From an uncultured Dehalococcoidia bacterium (lineage in GTDB: Bacteria; Chloroflexota; Dehalococcoidia; Lucifugimonadales; CATQGZ01), in the NCBI GenBank assembly GCA_958295685.1, contig OY282365.1, positions 1,364,001-1,428,000 of the forward strand: a stretch of 64,000 nucleotides of DNA, written 5' to 3'. A program made the translations under genes and the position numbers. Positions 58,079 to 64,000 of the stretch are shown in pieces. The stretch's first letter is position 1, and every line of letters begins with the position of its first letter. The notes beneath the pieces were generated by a model. The model searched no databases and was not told the origin of the DNA. It worked only from the letters and a program-made list of their open reading frames with translations.

Positions 58079-60337
58079 CTATCGGCGAGGCGGCCTGCGG
58101 TCGGGAGGCCGAGGGCCGCCCGGCCTCCGGGGGCCGCCTCCTCTGGGCCGATCGGAACGATAGCCCCTGCCGCCCTGATTCCCCTGGCCTGCAGGACGGC
58201 GCTCTCCCTGTCCGCCGCCGGGCCCCTCGCGCACAGCCCCTCCGGAGCCGCCGTCTCCCCCGTTATTCGATTCACCCTGCAACAGCATTCGGCGCGACAG
58301 GGAGATCTTCCCGGACTGGTCCTTGCCCTTGACCACCACCGTGACCTCCTCCCCCAGCTCCACCACGTCCTCGACGCTGGGGACGTGGTAGTCCGCAAGC
58401 TCGCTGATGTGCACCATGCCGTCCCTGCCGGGCAGTATCTCCACGAAGGCCCCGAACGGGGCGATCTTCACGACCTTCCCCGTGAAGATGTCGCCGACCT
58501 CCACCTCCCGTGTCAGGTCGCTGATCATCTTCACCGCCCTGTCCGACGCCTCGCCGTCGGTGGAGCCTATGATCACCGTGCCGTCGTCCTGCACGTCCAC
58601 GGTCGCGCCGGTCTCCTCGGTGATCCCGCGGATCGTCTTGCCGCCCGGCCCGATCACGGCGCCGATCTTGTCCACCGGAACGGTGATGCTGACCAACCTG
58701 GGAGCGTATGGGCTCATCTCCGAGCGGGTATCCGGGAGCGCCTCGCGCATCCTGTCCAGCAGGAACACCCGGGCCTCGCGGGCCTGCTCCAGCGTCTCCT
58801 TCACCACCTCCTGGCTTATGCTCTTCACCTTGATGTCCAGCTGGATGGCCGTGATGCCCTTATTCGACCCGGCCACCTTGAAGTCCATGTCGCCCACGTG
58901 GTCCTCCAGTCCCTGGATGTCCGTGAGCGTGACGTGGCTGCCGTCCTCGCCGGTGATGAGACCGATCGATATCCCCGCCACGGGGGTCTTGATGGGCACC
59001 CCGGCGTCCATCAGGGCCAGCGTCCCCGCGCACACGCTGGCCATCGAGGTGCTGCCGTTGGAGCTCAGCGCCTCGCAGACCAGGCGGAGCGTGTACGGGA
59101 ACTCCTCTTCGCCGGGGAGAACCGCCGCTATCGCCTTCTCTGCCAGCGCTCCGTGTCCGATCTCCCTGCGGCCCGGCGAGCCCACCCGCTTGGCCTCGCC
59201 GGTGGAGTACGGAGGGAAGTTGTAGTGCAGCATGAAGCGCTTGGACTCCTCCGGGCTCAGCGTGTCGATCTTCTGGGCGTCGCCCACGGAGCCGAGGGTA
59301 GCCACACCGAGGATCTGAGTCTCCCCTCTGGCGAACAGCCCTGTGCCGTGAGTACGGGGAAGCAGGGCCACCTCGGCCGACACGGGCCTGATCTGGGTCC
59401 GTGAGCGCCCGTCGGGGCGGGGCCCTCCATTGAGAATGTTGCTGCGGAACTGCTTCTCCAGAAGGGCCTTGACCGCGTCGCGCACCTGTCCGGGCTCGTA
59501 TTCGGAGCGCACCGACTCCGGGACCTCGTCCGCGAGCGCGTCCACGCCCCCGTCGAAGCCATGCTCCTCCAGCACGCCGACCACGCGATGGCCGACCGCG
59601 TCCGCCATGGCCGCGTCCAAGCTCTCCGGGTAGGCATGGGACTCGTATGACGCCTTATCCTTGCCGACCGTGCGGACGACCTCATCCTGCAGCGCTATGA
59701 CCTGCTGGTTGACCTCCTGAGCCTTCTCGACGGCCTCGAGCATCAGCGACTCCGACACCTCGGAGCCGTCGGCCTCGATCATCACCACCCCTTCGCGCGA
59801 GCCGGCGACCAGCAGATCGAGGGTGCTCCTCTCCAACTGCTCGAACGTGGGGTTCACGACGAGACTGCCGTCCACGCAGCCGATGCGCGTACCGCTTATC
59901 GGCCCCTCGAACGGAATGTTGGAGATGGACAGCGCGGCCGAGGCTCCGATTATGGCCAGCGGCTCGAAAGGGTTCTCCTGGTCGGACGACAGAGGCGTCA
60001 GTATGACCTGAACCTCGTTCCTGAACCCCTTGGGGAAGAGCGGGCGGATGGGGCGGTCGGTCATCCGAGCGGTGAGCGTCGCGTTGGTGCTCGGACGACC
60101 CTCGCGCCGGAAGAAGCTGCCGGGGATCTTGCCCCTGGCGTACATCCTCTCCTCGAAATCCACCGTCAGCGGGAAGAAGTCGATCCCCGCCCTAGGCTTG
60201 GACATCGTAGCCGTTGCGAGCATCACGTTGTCGCCGTAGCGCAGCACGACCGACCCGCCCGCCTGTTGGGCCAACTTACCCGTCTCGAACGTCAGGGTCT
60301 TCGACCCTATTTCAGAAGCAAAATGGGACACTGTCAA
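58079..60337 (-). CDS. pnp: Polyribonucleotide nucleotidyltransferase
   Basis: 752 aa from a TTG (TVSHFASEIGSKTLTFETG) with GGGAGG 7 nt upstream; a nearby GTG 6 bp on is less well placed. Two RNase PH domains (RREGRPSTNATLTARMTDRP; GSNGITAIQLDIKV region), a KH domain (KIGAVIGPGGKTI) and an S1 domain (GDIFTGKVVKIAPFGAFVEIL). A Gly/Arg-rich tail follows, usual in this enzyme from high-GC genomes. Phosphorolytic 3'-5' RNA decay. It lies 63 bp downstream of rpsO, the classical order. Confidence 0.96.
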   Translation of the reverse strand: MTVSHFASEIGSKTLTFETGKLAQQAGGSVVLRYGDNVMLATATMSKPRAGIDFFPLTVDFEERMYARGKIPGSFFRREGRPSTNATLTARMTDRPIRPLFPKGFRNEVQVILTPLSSDQENPFEPLAIIGASAALSISNIPFEGPISGTRIGCVDGSLVVNPTFEQLERSTLDLLVAGSREGVVMIEADGSEVSESLMLEAVEKAQEVNQQVIALQDEVVRTVGKDKASYESHAYPESLDAAMADAVGHRVVGVLEEHGFDGGVDALADEVPESVRSEYEPGQVRDAVKALLEKQFRSNILNGGPRPDGRSRTQIRPVSAEVALLPRTHGTGLFARGETQILGVATLGSVGDAQKIDTLSPEESKRFMLHYNFPPYSTGEAKRVGSPGRREIGHGALAEKAIAAVLPGEEEFPYTLRLVCEALSSNGSTSMASVCAGTLALMDAGVPIKTPVAGISIGLITGEDGSHVTLTDIQGLEDHVGDMDFKVAGSNKGITAIQLDIKVKSISQEVVKETLEQAREARVFLLDRMREALPDTRSEMSPYAPRLVSITVPVDKIGAVIGPGGKTIRGITEETGATVDVQDDGTVIIGSTDGEASDRAVKMISDLTREVEVGDIFTGKVVKIAPFGAFVEILPGRDGMVHISELADYHVPSVEDVVELGEEVTVVVKGKDQSGKISLSRRMLLQGESNNGGDGGSGGAVREGPGGGQGERRPAGQGNQGGRGYRSDRPRGGGPRRPGGPRPPDRRPPRR

Positions 60338-60400
60338 CTGGAAACCTCCCGAAGGGGGGAAACCCAAAAGAAGAGAAGGGCAACGCTTCCCGGAGGGGCG

Positions 60401-60664
60401 CTACCTTCTCAGACCAAGCCTGGAAATCAGGGACCTGTAGCCGCTCACGTCCTCGCGGTTGAGGTATCGGAGCAGTCTGCGGCGCCGGCCCACCATCTGG
60501 AGCAGGCCCCGGCGAGTGGCCTCGTCGTGCTTGTGCTCTCGAAGGTGCTGCGTCAGACCACTGATGCGTGTCGTGAGCAGAGCGACCTGTATCTGTGTCG
60601 AGCCGGTGTCTTTTTCGTGAGTGCGGTACTCGTCAATGACGGCCTGCCTCTCGGCCTTGTCCAA
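60401..60664 (-). CDS. rpsO: 30S ribosomal protein uS15
   Basis: 87 aa with TTG start preceded by GGGAG. DTGSTQIQVALLTTRISGLT, HKHDEATRRGLLQMVGRRRR and LLRYLNREDVSGYRSLI are the uS15 core binding 16S rRNA helix 20/22. Promoter is at 60724-60752; pnp follows at 63 bp. Confidence 0.97.
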   Translation of the reverse strand: MDKAERQAVIDEYRTHEKDTGSTQIQVALLTTRISGLTQHLREHKHDEATRRGLLQMVGRRRRLLRYLNREDVSGYRSLISRLGLRR

Positions 60665-60723
60665 TCCCGTCTCCCTAGGTTCCTCTAACCTTCTATCCTA
60701 ATCTGGACTTTCTTATTTCCCAA

Positions 60724-60752
60724 ATTGTAGCACGGGAACGGGAGATGTGCAA
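60724..60752 (-). promoter_or_regulatory. rpsO-pnp promoter
   Basis: Minus strand: TTGCAC (60752-60747), 17-bp spacer ending GTGC, TACAAT (60729-60724). TGC before the -10 gives an extended -10. It is about 60 nt before the rpsO start. Confidence 0.75.
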
Positions 60753-60771
60753 TTCTCCCCACGCGCGGCCG

Positions 60772-61287
60772 CTACAACCGGCTGACGGCGGCGTATATGC
60801 CGGCGGCAGCCGCGAACAGGTGGAACACGTCCAGGTAGGAGAGGCCCAGCGAGAGGGTTGTTACGACGATCATCAGGTACGCAAGCGCGACTCCCCCTGC
60901 GGCGATGTATCTGAGAACGTTGCCGCGCTTCCGATTCACCGATAGGCTCACGCCCTCGCCGACGGCGAACCCGAGGCCGATGATGGCTATCGTGTCCATG
61001 AAGGGCACCCGGTACAGCAGCGGCGGCCCGAGGATGAGGAACAACACGCCGCCGACCGCCCCGGTCACGATGGCGGCCGTCAACGCCCGGGCCAGGTACG
61101 GCTTGGACACGTCGAACGTCGGCAGGCGGGTGACGTTCGCGCAATCCGCGCATCTGACGCCCACGGGCGAGTGCACCATGCACTGCGGACACACGAGGGT
61201 CTCGCACTTCCCGCAACGCAGTCTGGTCGGAGTGTCGGAGTGCCTGGCGCAGTAGGTCGTGGTCGGGCCCCCCGGCGGGCTGCTCAT
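60772..61287 (-). CDS. Zinc-ribbon (B-box-like) membrane protein
   Basis: 171 aa. The N-terminal YCARHSDTPTRLRCGKCETL and VCPQCMVHSPVGVRCADCA contain paired CxxC motifs of a B-box/zinc-ribbon type, followed by four hydrophobic segments (ALTAAIVTGAVGGVLFLIL; TIAIIGLGFAVGEG; IAAGGVALAYLMIVVTT; LFAAAAGIYAAV). Domain layout is common in small bacterial membrane proteins of unknown role, sometimes near rhomboids. The start overlaps the plsY stop (ATGA). Confidence 0.75.
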   Translation of the reverse strand: MSSPPGGPTTTYCARHSDTPTRLRCGKCETLVCPQCMVHSPVGVRCADCANVTRLPTFDVSKPYLARALTAAIVTGAVGGVLFLILGPPLLYRVPFMDTIAIIGLGFAVGEGVSLSVNRKRGNVLRYIAAGGVALAYLMIVVTTLSLGLSYLDVFHLFAAAAGIYAAVSRL

Positions 61288-61958
61288 TCCTGTGCCTCCG
61301 GCCGTCTTTCCGTCCACGACTCCCGCCTGGGAACGTCGCGGTCCCACAGTACCCTGAAGGCGAGCACCCGCAGAGTCTGAGAGCCGGCCGGCAGCGGCTC
61401 CCAGTTGGCGGTGAGGCGCTTGGCCATGAGCAGAACGGCTATGCCCACGCTGGCCGACAGCAGCTCGACCGGGCGGCCGAAAAGGAGCGCGAGGACGGGC
61501 AGAGAGAGCATGGCGGCCAGAACCCACAGCCCTGTGTCGCGCCTCATCAGCCACCCGATGACCGCCATCGTGACCACGATGATCAGGAACTCCTCCCACA
61601 TCCATAACCCAAGGACCACGCCGATAGCGGTGGCCACTCCCCGGCCGCCGGTGAAGCGGAGGTAGGGAGACCAGTTGTGCCCGGCTATGGCGGCGAGCCC
61701 TGTGGCCGCCTGAACCGCGAGGCTGCGGTCCAGAAGACCGGCTAGGGCCACCGGGAGCGCACCCTTGACCGCAAAGTCGAACAGACCCTGAAAGAGGCCC
61801 GTCCACTTGCCTATGTGCGCCATCACGTTCGACGCGCCCACGTTCCCAGAGCCGAACTCGCGTATGTCGATCCCCTTGGAGTACCTGCCCACCAGATACG
61901 CCGAGGGAATCGCACCCACCAGATAGGCGCCGATCACGAATGCGGCGTCCGTCAGCAC
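61284..61958 (-). CDS. plsY: Glycerol-3-phosphate acyltransferase PlsY
   Basis: 224 aa multi-pass membrane protein. AYLVGAIPSAYLVGR, GSGNVGASNV (first phosphate-binding loop), GHNWSPYLRFTGGRGVATAIG (second loop) and a basic C-terminus. Transfers acyl from acyl-phosphate to glycerol 3-phosphate. Together with fabI it represents lipid synthesis in this window, but they are not adjacent. Confidence 0.93.
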   Translation of the reverse strand: MLTDAAFVIGAYLVGAIPSAYLVGRYSKGIDIREFGSGNVGASNVMAHIGKWTGLFQGLFDFAVKGALPVALAGLLDRSLAVQAATGLAAIAGHNWSPYLRFTGGRGVATAIGVVLGLWMWEEFLIIVVTMAVIGWLMRRDTGLWVLAAMLSLPVLALLFGRPVELLSASVGIAVLLMAKRLTANWEPLPAGSQTLRVLAFRVLWDRDVPRRESWTERRPEAQE

Positions 61959-61985
61959 GAGAACCTGCGACGGGGACTTCCGGGG

Positions 61986-62855
61986 CTAAGTATCAACCGC
62001 CCGCTCCCTCTTGAGGCGCCTGAGGGACTCGACCGTAGACAGCGGCGGCCCGGCGGCGCCGGGTTCGGGCTCCCCGGGATTCCCCAGCGCATGATAGTCG
62101 GTGCCGCCGCAGGGTATCAGATCGAGTCGGTCGGCCAGAGCGGCCAGACGCGCCACCTGATCGCTCGAATAGTCCTTGTAGTGAACCTCCATGCCGACCA
62201 GACCGGCCTCCTTGAGCTCCTCCAGCGCATGGCGAAGCCCCCTGTCGTCGCCCTCCTGGGACGCGTCGTCATAGTAGGTCGGATGTGCCATGACGGGCAG
62301 CGCGCCGTTGGCGGCCAGTATCCCGACCGCGTCCACCGGCGTTACGTTGGGCCGCTCCACGTAAGCCTCGCCGTTCCTGCCTATGTAGCGGTCGAAGGCG
62401 TCCCTGGAATACCTGACGTAGCCCGCCTCGACCAGGGCCTGCGCGATGTGGGGCCGGCCTATCGACGCTTCGCCGGCGATCTCCCGCACCCTGTCCCACG
62501 AGATTCTCAGGCCCATTGCGTTGAGACGCTCGACCATGGCGCGCGCCCGATCGACGCGCCCCTCTCTGAAGCCGCGCAGGGTGCGCTGGAACCCGGCGTC
62601 CTCTTCGTCGACGAAGTAGCCGAGCAGATGCACCTCGGCGCCCGGAACGTCGGTGCTGAGCTCGACCCCGGGTATGAGCTCGAGCCCCGGGAACTCCCGG
62701 GCGGCCTCCCGGGCCTCGCTCAGGCCCTCCGTGGAGTCGTGGTCGGAGACCGAGATCACCCTCAGGCCGTTGGAAGCGCACAGCCTGACCAACTCCGACG
62801 GGGTGAGAGTTCCGTCGGAGTTGGTGGTATGCAGATGGAGATCGACTAGGGCCAC
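61986..62855 (-). CDS. PHP-domain metal-dependent phosphoesterase
   Basis: 289 aa, GTG start overlapping the rny stop (TAGTG). VDLHLHTTNSDGTLTP is the H-x-H metal motif, VISVSDHDSTEG and LIPGVELST follow, with MAHP and CGGTDYH at the C-terminal end. Members include the RNase AM/5'-3' exoribonuclease (YciV-like) group and nucleotidases. Position right after rny suggests RNA-related expression, but the function is unproven. Confidence 0.85.
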   Translation of the reverse strand: MALVDLHLHTTNSDGTLTPSELVRLCASNGLRVISVSDHDSTEGLSEAREAAREFPGLELIPGVELSTDVPGAEVHLLGYFVDEEDAGFQRTLRGFREGRVDRARAMVERLNAMGLRISWDRVREIAGEASIGRPHIAQALVEAGYVRYSRDAFDRYIGRNGEAYVERPNVTPVDAVGILAANGALPVMAHPTYYDDASQEGDDRGLRHALEELKEAGLVGMEVHYKDYSSDQVARLAALADRLDLIPCGGTDYHALGNPGEPEPGAAGPPLSTVESLRRLKRERAVDT

Positions 62856-64000
62856 TATCGGGCGAACTCGACGGAGCGGCTCTCGCGGATCACGGTAACC
62901 TTTATCTGGCCGGGATAGACGAGGGTGTCCTCGATCTTCTTGACGATGTCTCTGGCCATCTTGGAGGCGGCAACGTCGTCGATCGATTCGGGCTGCACCA
63001 TTATCCGTATCTCTCTTCCCGCCTGGATGGCGAAGCACTTCTCGACGCCGTCGAAAGCCCTGCCAACGTCCTCGAGCGCGTCCAGCCGCTTCATGTAGGC
63101 CTCGACCGAGTCTCTGCGGGCGCCAGGTCTGGCGGCGCTGATGGCGTCCGAGGCCGCCACGATGAACGACTCCACGGAGCTCATGTCGTCGTCGTGGTGC
63201 TCCCTGATGCACGCGCACACAGGGCCTGAAACCTCGTACTTGGCCGCTATCTCCCCGCCTATGTCGGCGTGCGGCCCCTCGACCTCATGCGTGAGAGCCT
63301 TCCCCACGTCGTGGAGTAGCCCTCCCGACTTGGCAATGTTCACGTCGGCGCCGACCTCGGCGGCGATCATCCCGGCCAGATGGGAGACCTCGAGGCAGTG
63401 CTGAAGAACATTCTCGCCGTAGCTGTAGCGGTATCTCAGCCGGCCGAGGAGCTTGACGATCTCAGGGTGGAGCCCACGCACCCCGGTATCGAAGACCGCC
63501 TCCTCTCCGCTCTTCCAGATACTGCCGTTGACCTCTTTCTCCGCTTTGGCAACCATGTCCTCGATCCGCGCCGGGTGGATCCGGCCGTCGGCCATCAGCT
63601 TGGTGACGGCAACCCTGGCAACCTCCCTTCGGATCGGATCGAAGCTGGACAGGGTAACCGCCTCCGGCATGTCGTCGATGATCAGATCGACGCCGGTCGC
63701 GCCGGAGATCGCCTTTATGTTTCGTCCTTCGCGGCCTATCAGACGACCCTTCATGTCGTCACTGGGCAGGGGCACCGTGGTAACCGTTACCTCGGACACG
63801 ACGTCGGAGGCGAGCCGGTGGATCGACTGTGACAGTATCCTCCTAGCCTTGCCTTCAGCCTCCTCCCGTGCCCGCTCCTCGGCATCGCGGTATCTCAGGG
63901 CAAGCTCGTGCTGGACCTCCTCCTCGGCGCGCCGCATGAGAAGGTCTCTGGCCTCGTTCAGCGACAGCGCGCTGACGGACTCGAGCTCGGCGAGCTGACT
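62855..64000 (-). CDS. rny: Ribonuclease Y (partial, N-terminus off window)
   Basis: 382 residues visible, C-terminal end complete (VTVIRESRSVEFAR). The KH domain is at MKGRLIGREGRNIKAISGATG and the HD domain has LLHDVGKALTHEVEG. N-terminal coiled coil (SVSALSLNEARDLLMRRAEE...) continues beyond the right edge. RNase Y starts mRNA decay at the membrane. No ATG in view is the true start; ATG at 63937 lies inside the coiled coil. Confidence 0.95.
   Translation of the reverse strand, partial: SQLAELESVSALSLNEARDLLMRRAEEEVQHELALRYRDAEERAREEAEGKARRILSQSIHRLASDVVSEVTVTTVPLPSDDMKGRLIGREGRNIKAISGATGVDLIIDDMPEAVTLSSFDPIRREVARVAVTKLMADGRIHPARIEDMVAKAEKEVNGSIWKSGEEAVFDTGVRGLHPEIVKLLGRLRYRYSYGENVLQHCLEVSHLAGMIAAEVGADVNIAKSGGLLHDVGKALTHEVEGPHADIGGEIAAKYEVSGPVCACIREHHDDDMSSVESFIVAASDAISAARPGARRDSVEAYMKRLDALEDVGRAFDGVEKCFAIQAGREIRIMVQPESIDDVAASKMARDIVKKIEDTLVYPGQIKVTVIRESRSVEFAR

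Overview
The window looks like a chromosomal segment of a high-GC bacterium, most likely a Chloroflexota lineage of the Dehalococcoidia/SAR202 type. That assignment is an inference from gene content: a heterotetrameric sarcosine oxidase, an LLM/F420-type oxidoreductase, an enolase-superfamily enzyme, SDRs, and the SCO1664/DUF3090 pair. It was not tested by a database search. Genes are densely packed, often with ATGA or TAGTG overlaps, and GTG and TTG starts are common. No rRNA, tRNA, CRISPR array, prophage or transposase gene was seen.

Layout. 1-3.6 kb: Suc/Fer-like protein (partial), a small hypothetical, SDR and pyrG. 3.6-8.5 kb: a repeat-bearing leader, then recA, recX, a HlyC/CorC-type membrane protein and tilS. 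8.5-14.6 kb, minus strand: soxBDAG, rpsU and a MOSC protein. 14.6-19.5 kb: a DUF262/HNH protein, the DUF3090-SCO1664 pair and a phosphonoacetate-hydrolase-like enzyme. 19.7-29.7 kb: fbp, a second repeat-bearing leader, fba, rdgB, moaA, an RNase HI-MoaC fusion, pth, an SDR, a lipoprotein, radC, panE and a cupin. 29.7-31.1 kb: a gene-free repeat island. 31.1-37 kb: a large secreted protein, a MeaB-type GTPase inside repeats, and a freshly duplicated small gene. 37-41.6 kb, minus strand: ribD-ribE-ribBA-ribH with chimeric tandem repeats inside the operon, preceded by a Dcd with an added HTH-like tail. 41.7-46.4 kb: a GNAT protein, a TauE/enolase pair, a cupin, a probable selenoprotein and more repeats. 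46.4-58 kb: uvrA, a PLD-ATPase protein, larB, a membrane protein, an LLM oxidoreductase, fabI, a phosphotriesterase-family enzyme and dapB. 58-64 kb, minus strand: rny (partial), a PHP hydrolase, plsY, a zinc-ribbon membrane protein, rpsO and pnp.

The most unusual signal is a family of short leader elements. Full copies lie at 3634-3890, 20795-21011, 35613-35841 (minus) and 45945-46155 (minus). Partial or repeat-less relatives lie at 30320-30541, 30770-30853, 34219-34335 (all minus) and 46226-46357. A full element has four parts: a sigma70-type promoter with a 17-bp spacer and a start codon 6 nt after the -10 box; a tandem array of 7-9 units of 10-11 bp; a conserved central box containing AGCTACG; and one to three inverted copies of the array word. 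The word differs between loci (GTGTCGGAT, GTGTCAGAT, GTGTCGCAT, TGTTCCA/TGTCCCA), but the inverted copy always matches its own array. Elements sit 5' of recA, fba, meaB and (repeat-less) uvrA. Reading frame is not kept between copies, so the conserved feature is nucleic acid rather than peptide. I infer a portable cis-regulatory RNA or DNA element.

Other points of note: a SelW-like gene with an in-frame TGA followed by a bacterial-SECIS-like hairpin; the RNase HI-MoaC fusion; an Ala in place of the P-loop Gly of RecA; a probable AUA start in larB; and three chained chimeric micro-ORFs between ribBA and ribH.
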